A DNA stretch of 64,000 nucleotides from Pyrobaculum arsenaticum DSM 13514 (lineage in GTDB: Archaea > Thermoproteota > Thermoprotei > Thermoproteales > Thermoproteaceae), in assembly GCF_000016385.1 (NCBI RefSeq), contig NC_009376.1:1984001-2048000 (forward strand). The letters are read 5' to 3'. The first letter of the stretch is position 1, and the number at the start of each line of letters is the position of its first letter. A model generated the notes under the pieces. It was not told the origin of the DNA. It made no database searches and worked only from the letters and a program-made list of their open reading frames with translations. A program made the translations under genes and the position numbers. Positions 41,209 to 50,505 of this stretch are shown piece by piece.

Positions 41209-42252
41209 ATGGCGGTTTCAGTGGCCGTGTTGGCCAGCCACAGCGCCCTCGACGTGCTAGACGGCGCCAAGGACGAGGGGTTGAGGACGGTAGCTGTGGC
41301 GAAGAAGGGCCGCGACCGGGCCTACAGGGAGTTCCCCGTAGTGGACAAGCTCATAGTTCTTGACGACTATGTAGACATCTTGTATATTGTCGATATGCTT
41401 AAGGCTGAAGGCTCCGTGTTTGTGCCGAACCGCTCATTCGCCGTGTACGTCGGCTACGACAACATAGAGAGGAGGTTCCCCGTCCCCGTCTTCGGGAACA
41501 GATATCTGCTGAGGTGGGAGGAGCGGACAGGTCCACAGAGCTACTACCGCCTCCTAGACGAGGCTGGGGTCAAAAGACCTAGGACCTTCCGCCCCGACGA
41601 GGTGGACCGCCCCGTCATAGTGAAGATGCCAGAGGCCGAGCGGAGGGTCGAGCGGGGCTTCTTCGTGGCGAGGGACAGAGACGACTTGTGGAGGAAGGCC
41701 AAAAGGCTGGCGGAGGCCGGGATCATAAGGCTCGAGGACCTAGAAGCCGCCTCCATTGAGGAGTTGGTGCTGGGGGCCCACTTCAACGCCAACTACTTCT
41801 ACTCCCCCCTCCGCAAGAGGCTTGAGCTACACAGCTTCGACAGGAGGATCCAGTCTAACCTAGACGGGGTATTCCGCCTCCCAGCGAGGGACCAGCTAGA
41901 CCTCGATCCAGATGTGCGCTACATCGAGGTGGGCCATGAACCAGCCACAATTAGGGAATCCCTCCTCGAAAAGGTCTTCGACATTGGGTACCGCTTCTTG
42001 GAGGCTACCAGAAGGCTGGTGCCGCCGGGCGTGATCGGCCCCTTCACCCTACAGTTCATAGTAACACCCCAGCTAGACCTCGTGGTGTACGACGTGGCTC
42101 CGCGCATCGGGGGAGGCACCAACGTCTACATAGGGATCGGGGGGCAGTACTCGAAGCTCTACTTCGGCAAGCCCATATCCATTGGGAGGAGGATTGCAAT
42201 GGAGATAAGAGAGGCTGCCGAGCAGAAGAGGCTGGAGGAGGTCACGACTTGA
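41209..42252 (+). CDS. purP: PurP-family ATP-grasp enzyme (FAICAR synthetase), paralogue 1
   Basis: The 347-residue protein has the PurP pattern: [20 protein letters not shown] (5-24), [58 protein letters not shown] near 130-150, [20 protein letters not shown] and [20 protein letters not shown] near 300-320. PurP makes the formyl derivative of AICAR from formate and ATP in archaeal purine synthesis in place of PurH. A TTCTTTAAA box near 41182 gives leaderless spacing. It faces the ferredoxin gene with an 11-base overlap. A second PurP lies at 42871. Confidence 0.88.
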   Translation: MAVSVAVLASHSALDVLDGAKDEGLRTVAVAKKGRDRAYREFPVVDKLIVLDDYVDILYIVDMLKAEGSVFVPNRSFAVYVGYDNIERRFPVPVFGNRYLLRWEERTGPQSYYRLLDEAGVKRPRTFRPDEVDRPVIVKMPEAERRVERGFFVARDRDDLWRKAKRLAEAGIIRLEDLEAASIEELVLGAHFNANYFYSPLRKRLELHSFDRRIQSNLDGVFRLPARDQLDLDPDVRYIEVGHEPATIRESLLEKVFDIGYRFLEATRRLVPPGVIGPFTLQFIVTPQLDLVVYDVAPRIGGGTNVYIGIGGQYSKLYFGKPISIGRRIAMEIREAAEQKRLEEVTT

Positions 42253-42460
42253 GGCGCCAGCTTATCCCCCCGTTAGGGCAGGCCCTGGCGGCACGCTTTA
42301 CGTTATCTAAATACTTCAGATCCACAAGGCCCTCAGTCCCGTCCTCGTCTGTGCGGAACTCAGGCCGCACGGCTGAGTAGCCCTTCTCCAGCGTGAAGAC
42401 GAGGCCCTGGCATAAGCCGCAACCAGTGCATAGCCACCTGTCAACTCGCACCTCAATCAC
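42242..42460 (-). CDS. Small single-cluster ferredoxin
   Basis: GTG 42460 ([17 protein letters not shown]) is chosen because TTTATAAA near 42480-42487 lies about 24 nt upstream; the ATG at 42478 would fall inside that box region. The 72-residue protein has CTGCGLC at about 10-16 and a late CPNGGI near 61-66. That gives four Cys for one [4Fe-4S] or [3Fe-4S] cluster in the monocluster archaeal ferredoxin layout. It is acidic between them ([14 protein letters not shown]). It could serve as electron carrier for 2-oxoacid or aldehyde oxidoreductases; its partner is unknown. Confidence 0.85.
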   Translation of the reverse strand: MIEVRVDRWLCTGCGLCQGLVFTLEKGYSAVRPEFRTDEDGTEGLVDLKYLDNVKRAARACPNGGISWRLKS

Positions 42461-42567
42461 GCACTGAGGGGGGCACATTTTTATAAACACTATTCCTAAC
42501 AAAAGGCTAAGTCCAGTCGACAGACGACGGGGGCAGGCAATATTTAAAATACTCTGTAGGGCCTTTC

Positions 42568-42843
42568 ATGGTTAAGGTGGTGAAGAGAGATGGCAGGATG
42601 GAGGAGTTTATTCCCGAAAAGATTGTTGTAAGCGTGCTTAAGGCAGGTGCTCCGCCGGACGTTGCTAGGATGATCGCGAAGAAAGTTGAGTGCTTCGTAT
42701 TGGACAAGGAAAACGTAACGGCGAAGGAGCTGACGAAGATTATACTAACAGAGCTGAAGAGGATAAACGAGGAGTGGTACCGGAACTGGATAATATTTGA
42801 CCAAGCCGTCAAGCGCCGGAAGACAGAGGAAGAGCTTAAGTAG
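42568..42843 (+). CDS. ATP-cone domain protein
   Basis: The 91-residue protein reads MVKVVKRDGRMEEFIPEKIV, then VLKAGAPPDVARMIAKKVEC and TAKELTKIILTELKRINEEW, the helical ATP-cone found at the N-terminus of ribonucleotide reductases and in NrdR. Here it stands alone without the NrdR zinc ribbon or a catalytic domain. TATTTAAAATAC (42541-42551) is 23 nt upstream. It may be a nucleotide-sensing regulator; its position between the two PurP genes makes a link to purine metabolism plausible but unproven. Confidence 0.85.
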   Translation: MVKVVKRDGRMEEFIPEKIVVSVLKAGAPPDVARMIAKKVECFVLDKENVTAKELTKIILTELKRINEEWYRNWIIFDQAVKRRKTEEELK

Positions 42844-42870
42844 AGGATTGTTGACAAAGCTAATTTTTCA

Positions 42871-43878
42871 CTAAGTAAATAGCTGATCTAGTTTGCCAGC
42901 TTTTGCGGCTTCTCTTATTTCGTGGGCTATCCTCTCGCCCATGTCCATTGGTTTGTCGAAGTAGAGGACGGAGTAGGGCGAGCCGTAGCCCATGTAGATG
43001 TTTGTCCCCGCCACGATCCTCCCAGAGAACTCAAACACCACGATGGACATGTCGTCTTTTATTATCGACTCCAAGCAGTAGGGGCCGGCCAACCTGCATC
43101 CAACCCGCTTCTCCACGGCCTTGGCGAACTGGACTCCGTATTTGTGAATGATGGGCAAGAGGGACTCCCGGAGCACCAGCGAAAGGTTGCCCACCACGAC
43201 GAAGGTCGGCTCGGCCCAGCCGAAGGTCCTGCCGTCGACGTTGGATTCGTAGCGGATGTCGGCGCCGAAAACTTCGATGCGGGAGTAGACAGGCGAGGCG
43301 AAGTAGTGGTAGTAGGCCGGCACGCCGAAGAGGTACTCTTGTATGATGTACTCCTCGCCCAGCGCCTTTAGCCTAGCCTCCAGTTCCTCCCTGCCCTTAG
43401 CCACGAAGTAACCCCTGCCACCCTTTGCGCCGAAGAACTTCACGATAACAGGCCCGTCCACCTCCGTTGGTGATCTGTACACCCGGGGGATGGGTATCCC
43501 AGCCTCTTCCAACAACGCCATCTTTTTGTACTGGTCGGCCTCCCATCTCAACAACTCTCTACAGCCGAGCGTAGGGACTGGGGCTTCCAGAGCTTGTCTC
43601 CAGCCGACATATTCGACGTAGGAGCCGTGGGGTATCAACAGTGCGTTTTCCGCTACGAGCCTTTCGGCAGTTTTTCTAAAGTTGGAGAAATCCCCAGTCC
43701 ACACCTCATCTATGAAGAAAAATTGCTTGTAGAACTGGGCGATGTCCTCGTTCTTTGCTATGGCGATTGTTCTAAATCCGTATTTTTTTGCCCCTCTGAG
43801 GATTTGCAAAGCTGTATGTGATGCGATTGTGGCAACCGCAAGCTTGTCCAGGTCGTATCTTTTCAAAATCTGCGACAT
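42871..43878 (-). CDS. PurP-family ATP-grasp enzyme, paralogue 2
   Basis: The 335-residue protein parallels the one at 41209 but is diverged: VATIASHTALQILRGAKKYG (15-34), LLIPHGSYVEYVGWRQALEA, VPTLGCRELLRWEADQYKKM, GPVIVKFFGAKGGRGYFVAK near 144-163, IIQEYLFGVPAYYHYFASPV and EFSGRIVAGTNIYMGYGSPY near 290-309. The phosphate loop (AKGGRGYF) is closer to the classical PurP sequence than that of paralogue 1. Archaea often have two PurP types of which only one is proven as FAICAR synthetase. CTTTAAAAC near 43900 fits as promoter. Confidence 0.85.
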   Translation of the reverse strand: MSQILKRYDLDKLAVATIASHTALQILRGAKKYGFRTIAIAKNEDIAQFYKQFFFIDEVWTGDFSNFRKTAERLVAENALLIPHGSYVEYVGWRQALEAPVPTLGCRELLRWEADQYKKMALLEEAGIPIPRVYRSPTEVDGPVIVKFFGAKGGRGYFVAKGREELEARLKALGEEYIIQEYLFGVPAYYHYFASPVYSRIEVFGADIRYESNVDGRTFGWAEPTFVVVGNLSLVLRESLLPIIHKYGVQFAKAVEKRVGCRLAGPYCLESIIKDDMSIVVFEFSGRIVAGTNIYMGYGSPYSVLYFDKPMDMGERIAHEIREAAKAGKLDQLFT

Positions 43879-44061
43879 GTGGTGCCACTACTGCTTGTTT
43901 TAAAGAGTTTGTTGAAATCCTTCCGGCTCAAAATGCATGTGGCTCCTTGTGTACTTAGAGTATTGCCTTGAAAAATTCTTTATAAATAAAAATTGTTTCT
44001 TATTTGTTTCTTTACATTTTTTATATTGAATAGTTAAATATGGCTTTTATTTGCATATATT
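43879..44061. promoter_or_regulatory. AT-rich divergent promoter region
   Basis: It separates the second PurP gene and the hydroxyacid dehydrogenase operon. On the minus side, CTTTAAAAC near 43900 and a GTGG/CCAC mini-hairpin precede the PurP ATG. On the plus side, TAGTTAAATATGG (about 44031-44043) is placed about 25 nt before ATG 44062. The rest is very AT-rich with no gene. Confidence 0.5.
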
Positions 44062-45066
44062 ATGGCTAAATACAAAGTTGTTGTCTTATCGCCTGTACCT
44101 GAGGCATTGATAAAAATGTGGGCTACGCCCATTGCTCAAAAATATGGCATACCCATCGAAGAGATTGAAGTTGTCACCCTCTTCGAGCCCAATTACGAGG
44201 AGGTAGCTCGCCAGGTTGCCGACGCAGACGTTGTGGTTGGCGACTACACCTTCAGAATTAAAATCGACGCCGACTTGTGCCAAAAAATGTCTAAGGTGAA
44301 ACTAATTCAACAGCCAAGCACCGGCTACGACCACATAGACGTCGTAGCTTGCGCAAAGAGGGGCATCCCAGTGGCGAATATCGGTGGGGCTAACTCCATC
44401 TCTGTGGCCGAGCACACCATAATGCTGGCCTTGATGTTGTTGAAGAGAGCTGTGTACGCTCACCAGAAGCTAGTTAACGGCCAGTGGACGCAGGGGGAGC
44501 TCATGAACACTGTTGGGGAGCTCTATGGCAAAACATGGGGGATACTCGGCATGGGCAGAATTGGAAAGGAGGTCGCCATAAGGGTCCTAGCTTTTGGTGC
44601 CAAAGTTATTTACTACGACGTCGTGAGGAGGGAAGATGTAGAAAAACTGGGAGTCGAGTATAGGCCTTTCAACAGATTGCTGGCGGAGAGCGATGTGCTT
44701 AGCATCCACGTGCCTCTTACAGAGAAGACAAGGGGCATGATCGGGGAGCGGGAGCTTAGGATGATGAAGCCCACCGCGGTGCTTATCAACGTCTCGCGCG
44801 GCGAAATCACCGACGAAGAGGCACTCGCTAAAGCTGTGCGCGAGGGCTGGATTGCCGGGGTGGGGGTAGACGTATTCTCCGTCGAGCCCCCGCCTCCGGA
44901 TCATCCATTGTTACAAGTCGCAAGGGAGGGCTTCAACGTCATCGTCACGCCGCATATCGCCGGCGCCACCAATGAGGCTAGGATGAGAATTATCAACGTG
45001 ACGCTAGATAACGTGTTGAGAGTGCTTGCAGGTCTAAAGCCTGAAAATGTGGTGAATATGCCATGA
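44062..45066 (+). CDS. D-2-hydroxyacid dehydrogenase (glyoxylate/phosphoglycerate dehydrogenase-like)
   Basis: The 334-residue protein has LIQQPSTGYDHIDVVACAKR near 86-105, the NAD-binding GILGMGRIGKEVAIRVLAFG near 158-177, VLINVSRGEITDEEALAKAV near 234-253 (catalytic Arg and Glu), DVFSVEPPPPDHPLL and VTPHIAGATNEARMRI near 294-309 (catalytic His). It lacks the ACT and intervening domains of serine-pathway SerA, so glyoxylate/hydroxypyruvate or another small 2-oxoacid is likely. Its stop overlaps the ThDP enzyme start by four bases, so the two genes are coupled and may act on the same 2-oxoacid. Confidence 0.88.
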   Translation: MAKYKVVVLSPVPEALIKMWATPIAQKYGIPIEEIEVVTLFEPNYEEVARQVADADVVVGDYTFRIKIDADLCQKMSKVKLIQQPSTGYDHIDVVACAKRGIPVANIGGANSISVAEHTIMLALMLLKRAVYAHQKLVNGQWTQGELMNTVGELYGKTWGILGMGRIGKEVAIRVLAFGAKVIYYDVVRREDVEKLGVEYRPFNRLLAESDVLSIHVPLTEKTRGMIGERELRMMKPTAVLINVSRGEITDEEALAKAVREGWIAGVGVDVFSVEPPPPDHPLLQVAREGFNVIVTPHIAGATNEARMRIINVTLDNVLRVLAGLKPENVVNMP

Positions 45067-46712
45067 ACGCGGCACAAGTCGCCGTATGGTGCCTTGAACA
45101 ACTAGGCGTCAAGAGGATCTACGGCCTAATCGGCACATCGATCCTGGACTTCATAGACGCCGTCAAGGACAGCAGGATAAGATACATCTCGACACGCCAC
45201 GAGCAGGTTGCAGTATCCATGGCAGACGCAGAGGGGAGGCTCACCGGCAAACCCGGCGTAGCTGTTGTCCACGCCGGTCCGGGGTTTTTAAACTCGCTCA
45301 TCTCTGTGGCAAACGCGTACAAGGACACCTCGCCTTTGTTGTTAATATCGGGGGCGGTCAAGAGGCGGCTTGCGGGGCTTGATTCCTGGCTCGAAGTGCC
45401 TCAGAGGGATATTATAAGGCCTATTGTCAAGGCCGTTTTCCGAGTTGACAAGCCCCTCGATGTGGGTAAAATTATCGCAGAGGCGTACTCAACAGCGGCC
45501 TCCCCGCCACAGGGACCTGTATTTGTGGAAGTTCCAGAAGACGTGTGGTCCATGTCCTCGGAGACTGCCCCTTGCAGGTTTAATGTTAGACCTCCGCCAG
45601 TTGTCTGCGACGAAGATTTGAAAAAAGTGGCGGAACTGCTTTCAAAAACAAGGAGGCCGGTTTTGCTGGCTGGAGGGGGCATAAACAACGACGAAGGCGC
45701 CAGGCTACTTTTACAACTCGCTGAGTGGTGGCAAATACCAGTTGCCGTAACTGGAAACGGGCGGGGGGCATTTCCCGAGGATCACCCGCTGTTTCTAGGA
45801 AGGGCGGGCTTCGGCGGCGGCAATCCAGTAGCCGACCAAGCACTTATAAGAGCCGATCTTGTCCTCGCAGTGGGTGCCGGGCTCTCCGACACAACGACTT
45901 ACGGGTATAACTATGTGCCGAGGGGTGATATAATTGTTGTCAACCTAGACCCATTAGCTGAGAAGAAGCCTATCCCCTACACTCTCCGCTTCTACGCCGA
46001 CGCTGTAGATTTCCTCAGAAAACTAGTAGCGGCTGGGATAGATGTGAAAGTTGACCCGAATTGGCATAAAGAAATAGAAGAGATGAGGAAAAGCTGGAAT
46101 ACGTACCTAGAAGAGGCGCTCTCTAGAAGCTACCACGGCTTTGTCAACCCGTCTAAGTTCTTCTACCACCTGGACAAGGCGTTGCCCCGAGATATCGTGA
46201 TGGTGGGAGGACAAGGCATGCACATTGTGTACACCTTCAGCTTTGTAAAAATTAGAGCAGTGCGTGGTTACCTGGCGGCCTTTAACCTAGGCGCCATGGG
46301 ATTTGCCTTCCCCGCCGCGCTGGGGGCAAAACTCTCTATGCCTGAACGCGATGTATATGCAGTTGTTGGAGACGGCGAGTTTATGATGACCGTACAAGAC
46401 CTAGAAACCGCGACTAGGGAGAAAATCCCAGTGAAAATTATAGTTGTAAACGACAATTCGTACAGGGTGCTATATGCAAGGCAAAGGGCGCAGAAAATGG
46501 GCAGAGTCTTCGGCACGCTACACACAAATCCCGATTTCGTCAAGCTTGCAGAGGCGTTCGGCGTTGAGGCCATGTCTATAAGCTCCGACGACGATATCCC
46601 CAAAGCCGTGAAGTTCATAACTGAGCACTCTGAAAGACCTAAACTCTTGGAAGTAAAAATCCACCCCGACGACTTCCCCCCAATGAATATAGAAGCCGCG
46701 TTAAAATTCTAG
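45063..46712 (+). CDS. Thiamine diphosphate-dependent enzyme, acetolactate synthase-like superfamily
   Basis: The 549-residue protein has all three ThDP domains. N-terminal: ISTRHEQVAVSMADAEGRLT near 39-58 (the activating Glu) and VAVVHAGPGFLNSLISVANA. Middle: RPVLLAGGGINNDEGARLLL near 196-215 and VTGNGRGAFPEDHPLFLG. C-terminal: GAMGFAFPAALGAKLSMPER and VVGDGEFMMTVQDLETATRE with VVNDNSYRV near 437-475 (GDG-N motif). It is not clearly IlvB; oxalyl-CoA decarboxylase, 2-oxoacid decarboxylase, glyoxylate carboligase or 2-hydroxyacyl-CoA lyase are possible. Coupling with a hydroxyacid dehydrogenase suggests a 2-oxoacid or aldehyde intermediate. Confidence 0.85.
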   Translation: MNAAQVAVWCLEQLGVKRIYGLIGTSILDFIDAVKDSRIRYISTRHEQVAVSMADAEGRLTGKPGVAVVHAGPGFLNSLISVANAYKDTSPLLLISGAVKRRLAGLDSWLEVPQRDIIRPIVKAVFRVDKPLDVGKIIAEAYSTAASPPQGPVFVEVPEDVWSMSSETAPCRFNVRPPPVVCDEDLKKVAELLSKTRRPVLLAGGGINNDEGARLLLQLAEWWQIPVAVTGNGRGAFPEDHPLFLGRAGFGGGNPVADQALIRADLVLAVGAGLSDTTTYGYNYVPRGDIIVVNLDPLAEKKPIPYTLRFYADAVDFLRKLVAAGIDVKVDPNWHKEIEEMRKSWNTYLEEALSRSYHGFVNPSKFFYHLDKALPRDIVMVGGQGMHIVYTFSFVKIRAVRGYLAAFNLGAMGFAFPAALGAKLSMPERDVYAVVGDGEFMMTVQDLETATREKIPVKIIVVNDNSYRVLYARQRAQKMGRVFGTLHTNPDFVKLAEAFGVEAMSISSDDDIPKAVKFITEHSERPKLLEVKIHPDDFPPMNIEAALKF

Positions 46713-46716
46713 GTCT

Positions 46717-47205
46717 GTGGCCAGACTCGTCTACACCATCGGCTATTCTGGATATCGCCCAGAGGCTTTTCTTAACAAGTTAAGAGAAAAAGAGGTAAAA
46801 GTCGTTGTAGACGTTAGGCGATATCCACGCTCTAAAATCCCCTTCTACACAGCAGAATCTCTAAAGACCACGCTCCAGGGAGCCGGCATAACTTACACGT
46901 GGCTCGGAGAGCTCGGCGCGCTGGGAATAAAAGGGCCCGGAGCCGGTTGCTCCACATCGCCCACTTTCGATGCCTACGTATGGAGACTTAGGAACCACGT
47001 CCCCGCCGTCCTCCAGCTCCAGCAACTCGAAGAGCTGGCATACAGAAGTGTTGTGGCTATTCTCTGCAGAGAGGAGAACTGGAGGCACTGCCATAGGCAA
47101 TTCATAGCAGACTACCTCACAAAAAGGGGCTTCGCCGTGATACACATAAGGAGACATATTGAGGAAGCTCACGAAAAAACTGACTGTTATGATACCATCG
47201 GCTAA
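46717..47205 (+). CDS. DUF488-family protein
   Basis: The 162-residue protein starts at GTG 46717, four bases after the preceding stop, in the same operon. It opens [20 protein letters not shown] and has [20 protein letters not shown] near 29-48, [14 protein letters not shown] near 60-73, [20 protein letters not shown] near 111-130, then RGFAVIHI. The IGYSG, DVRxxPxS and CxEExxxxCHR segments are the DUF488 signature. The conserved CH-R pocket suggests an enzyme, but no reaction is established. It ends in a four-base overlap with ilvD on the other strand. Confidence 0.88.
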
Positions 47206-48896
47206 GTCCCCCAAGCAGAAGGTGACGTAACCGCTCCCTTGTCGGCTTGTTGTACCAATGCGGCGTATTTGGCTAAAAGGCCGCCTTTATATTTCGGCGG
47301 CGGGGGGGCCCACGCCTTCCTCCTCTTCTCCAGCTCCTCTTCGGACACCTCCAGCTTTATGAGGCCGGCTTCGCCGTCTATTATCACCCTATCGCCGTTC
47401 TGGACTAGGGCTATAGGCCCGCCAACGGCGGCCTCCGGCGCCACGTGGCCCACCATAATGCCGCGGGTGGCCCCCGAGAACCTCCCATCTGTGACCAGCG
47501 CCACCGCATCGCCCAGCCCCGCGCCGACTATGGCAGCCGTGACCTTAAGCATCTCAGGCATGCCTGGCGCGCCCTTAGGCCCCTCGTAGCGGATAATCAC
47601 CACGTCGCCCGGCTTAATCTCTCCGGCGGCTACCGCTTTGAAGGCCTCGGCCTCTGAGTCGTACACCTTCGCCCTCCCCTCGAACCTCAGCTTGTCGGCC
47701 GCGCCTATCTTCATCACGGCGCCGCTGGGCGCCAGATTGCCCCTGAGGATGCGGATGCCGGAATACGGCTTGTATGGCTTCTCCACGTCGTAGAGTATGC
47801 CGGCCTCGGGCACCGCCGGCGGCTCCCAGCGCTCCAGCAACTTGCCTATGGGCTCCCCCTCCACTGTCAGCGCCTCGGGCCTCAGCAAGCCGGCCTTATA
47901 CAGCTTCTTCAACACCCGGGGGACGCCCCCTATCCTGTCTAAGTCCTGCATGGCATAAGGCCCGGCGGGCCTCAGCGCCGCTATGACGGGAACTCTTCTG
48001 CTAATCTCGTCGAAGTCGTCGAGAGTGAACTTCACGTTGGCTTCGTGGGCGATGGCGAGGAGGTGGAGAATTGCGTTGGTGCTACCAGCAGTGGCGAACA
48101 GCGTCACCGCGGCGTTGTACAACGCGTCGTAGGTGACCACCTTCCTCGGCGTCACGCCCAGCTCAGCCGCCTTGAGCACCGCCCTGCCGCTCTCCACCGC
48201 GTACTTCCGCCGCCTTGCCGAGGTGGCGGGAGGGGAGGCCGAGCCCAAGAGGGATAGCCCAAGCGCCTCGCCGAGAGTCGCCATGGTGTTTGCGGTGAAC
48301 ATCCCCTGGCAAGTGCCGTATGTCGGGAAAGACAGCTCCTCTACCCTCTTCAGCTCATCGAGAGTTATCTTCCCCGCCAAGTACGCCCCCACCGACTCGA
48401 ACGCGTCCTCTATGGTGAGTTCCCGCTCGCCGAGCCACCCCGCCTCGGCCGAGCCTCCGTAGAGATACACCGCCGGGAGGTCGAGCCTAACCATCGCCAT
48501 CATGATGCCCGGCTGGGTCTTGTCACAGCCGCCGATGCCCACCCAGGCGTCTACTCCGTGGGAGTTGAACTGCGCCTCAATGGTGTCTGCGATGAGGTCC
48601 CGGCTGATCAGCGAGTAGCGCATCCCCGGCGTGCCCATATTTATGCCGTCGTTAACCACAATCGTAGGCGCCGCCAGGCCGACGCCCCCAGCTTCCTTGA
48701 CCCCCTCCTTGACGTACCTCACCAGCTCCAGGTTGTGGAAGTTGCATGGCCCCAGCTCAGACCAAGACACCAACACGCCGACGAGTGGCTTGGCGAAGTC
48801 GGCCTCCGTGAGCCCCACCGCCCGTAGATACGGTCGGTGAGGCGCATTATCAACGCCGTCGTACCACTGAGACGACCTTATCCTGAGCTTTACCAT
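47202..48896 (-). CDS. ilvD: Dihydroxy-acid dehydratase
   Basis: ATG 48896 ([20 protein letters not shown]) is about 25 nt from an AT-rich TATA region (48910-48923), so I prefer it over the earlier in-frame start. The 564-residue enzyme has [20 protein letters not shown] near 50-69, [20 protein letters not shown] near 117-136 (cluster Cys, Asp-Lys), [20 protein letters not shown] near 192-211 (cluster Cys) and [20 protein letters not shown] near 470-489. It dehydrates the dihydroxy intermediates of isoleucine, valine and pantothenate synthesis using an Fe-S cluster. No other ilv gene is adjacent on its strand. Confidence 0.95.
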
Positions 48897-49195
48897 ACCA
48901 ACTACGAGTATTTTATTTTTATATCTAGCGTCGCCGCCACGCCATGATGTACTTTGTCGGAGAGTGTTCAAACATTACGAACATAAACGCCGCGTTGTTA
49001 CATATATTATCGGTTTTGAAAGCGCCGACGCCGTTTTTTACGTGACACAGCAATTCGACAGACTGCTAAGCGCCACATAGTTTTATAGCCCACAACAGGA
49101 GAACAAGGTCTATTTCATGCGCTGGAGAAGAAACGATCGAGCTGAGAGTCTAAAGCATATACAAAGCCCTCCCAATCCCCAACTCATAGCCACTT
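48897..49195. other. Intergenic region between ilvD and the radical SAM gene, no gene seen
   Basis: The left end carries the ilvD promoter (TTTTTATTTTTA, 48911-48922). TAGTTTTATAGCC near 49079-49091 is TATA-like on both strands. A CCATGATGT near 48942 looks like a C box but has no D box. Nothing else is supported. Confidence 0.5.
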
Positions 49196-50233
49196 TCAGC
49201 CTATGGGCTTCGCAATGTATATGTTATGTCTGTTCTCAATCACCCTTACCCTTGCCCTGCTCCCAACTAGTTCGTCCGACGCCGCCTTGCCATATGCGAC
49301 TGTCAATACCCGATCCCACACGGCAGTCCCCCTCCTTTTCAGGGGAGTTGCCAGCATCTCCCCCCTGAAGACGCCTCTGCCCACTATCTCCACGGCCACC
49401 ACTTCTCCCACGGCGTGCGGCTTAGGCAACTCGGGTGCTTTGTGAATATTATACTCGCCCCTCCCGGGCACCAGCCTAACCCCAAGCTCCTTCTCCATTG
49501 CCCTCAGTCTCTTCCAGAACTCCCCCCATTCCATCGGCTTAGTCTTCACCCTCCTACCCCTTTTGTGTGGGATGTACTTCTGAATCAACACGGGAGTGAG
49601 GACGCCCCTCCCCACTCCGTTGTCGTAAGCCCACTTTACAATTTTAGGGAGCTCCCCGTCATTCCAGCCAGGTACCCACACCGGGCTGATGACCACGTTT
49701 ACCCCAGCCTCAAGCGCCCTCTTTACTAGATCCAGGACCCTCTCCACGTCGTACCACTCGGCTCCGGCGAGTCTCTTAGCGAGGGAGGGATCCAAGGCGT
49801 CAATGCTTACGTTGAGGCGGTCAAGCCCGGCGGAGGCCAGCTCCCTTATCTTATCCTCGTCGAGCATATATAGCCTGGTCTGTATTGACACAACGGCGAC
49901 TCCCTTTATCGTTTTAGCCCCCCTAACCAGCTCGGCGAGATGTGGATAATGGCCGGGGTCCCCCATGCCGTCTATGTGCACCTCGGCGTCGTCAACCCCC
50001 TTGTACTTCACCACCTCCTCAAGCGCGGCGACTAGGGGCTCCGGCTCCACCACGTACTCCGCCCAGCGTACCCTAGATGCAGGCCCCGCATTGACCGAGC
50101 AGAAGATGCAGTTCAGAGCACAGAGGCTGGTAGGCCTAACCTCGACGACGTTTGTCCCCCGATCCACTATGCCGAAGGCCAACGCACCGACGAGGGGGGT
50201 CTCCGGGCCTATTTTGTAGATGGGGCGGGCCAC
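49196..50233 (-). CDS. Radical SAM protein of unknown function (COG2100-like) with C-terminal TRAM-like domain
   Basis: The 345-residue protein has EVRPTSLCALNCIFCSVNAG near 31-50 (CxxxCxxC), AEVHIDGMGDPGHYPHL near 83-99 (the GGE-equivalent is GMGDP), VVSIQTRLYMLD, and NVSIDALDPSLAKRLAG. From about 270 a small beta domain (HAVGEVVAVEIVGRGVFRGE, ending ARVRVIENRHNIYIAKP) resembles TRAM/RNA-binding folds, suggesting an RNA substrate. GTG 50233 shares one base with the stop of the 89-residue gene, so it is at the end of the nuo/por run. The reaction is unknown. Confidence 0.75.
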   Translation of the reverse strand: MARPIYKIGPETPLVGALAFGIVDRGTNVVEVRPTSLCALNCIFCSVNAGPASRVRWAEYVVEPEPLVAALEEVVKYKGVDDAEVHIDGMGDPGHYPHLAELVRGAKTIKGVAVVSIQTRLYMLDEDKIRELASAGLDRLNVSIDALDPSLAKRLAGAEWYDVERVLDLVKRALEAGVNVVISPVWVPGWNDGELPKIVKWAYDNGVGRGVLTPVLIQKYIPHKRGRRVKTKPMEWGEFWKRLRAMEKELGVRLVPGRGEYNIHKAPELPKPHAVGEVVAVEIVGRGVFRGEMLATPLKRRGTAVWDRVLTVAYGKAASDELVGSRARVRVIENRHNIYIAKPIG

Positions 50234-50502
50234 TAGCCCTTGCCGTAGCCGTGGATGGGGAACCGCCTAAAGCAGAGCGGCTGCTTGGTCTGGTTGCTGT
50301 ATGCAACTAGCTGCGCCACCGTGGCGGCAGGCACGTAGAACACCTGGCGGCCGTTGGGCGACACGCCGAATATAACCGTCTCGAACCTACCGACGATACC
50401 CAACTCCTTCAACTTGTCGATTATCGCGATGGGGTGCGCCTTCTCGTCCACCTCCACCTCCACCGCGCCGCCCCTATCTAGGTCAAGTAGTCTGACCTTC
50501 AT
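50233..50502 (-). CDS. Hypothetical protein at the end of the complex I run
   Basis: The 89-residue protein reads MKVRLLDLDRGGAVEVEVDE, KAHPIAIIDKLKELGIVGRF, then FGVSPNGRQVFYVPAATVAQ and CFRRFPIHGYGKG. It looks like a small alpha/beta fold with no membrane segment or cysteine motif. I recognise no family and it does not resemble NuoC. It sits three bases after nuoD and one base before the radical SAM gene, so it is probably cotranscribed. Confidence 0.65.
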   Translation of the reverse strand: MKVRLLDLDRGGAVEVEVDEKAHPIAIIDKLKELGIVGRFETVIFGVSPNGRQVFYVPAATVAQLVAYSNQTKQPLCFRRFPIHGYGKG

Positions 50503-50505
50503 AGC

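Noticed and set aside
42568..42843. ATP-cone gene as NrdR
   Set aside because: There is no zinc ribbon before the ATP-cone, and no ribonucleotide reductase gene is near, so NrdR is not supported.
45063..46712. ThDP enzyme as acetolactate synthase IlvB because IlvD is close
   Set aside because: IlvD is on the opposite strand, there is no IlvN or IlvC nearby, and the motifs fit several ThDP decarboxylases and lyases equally well.
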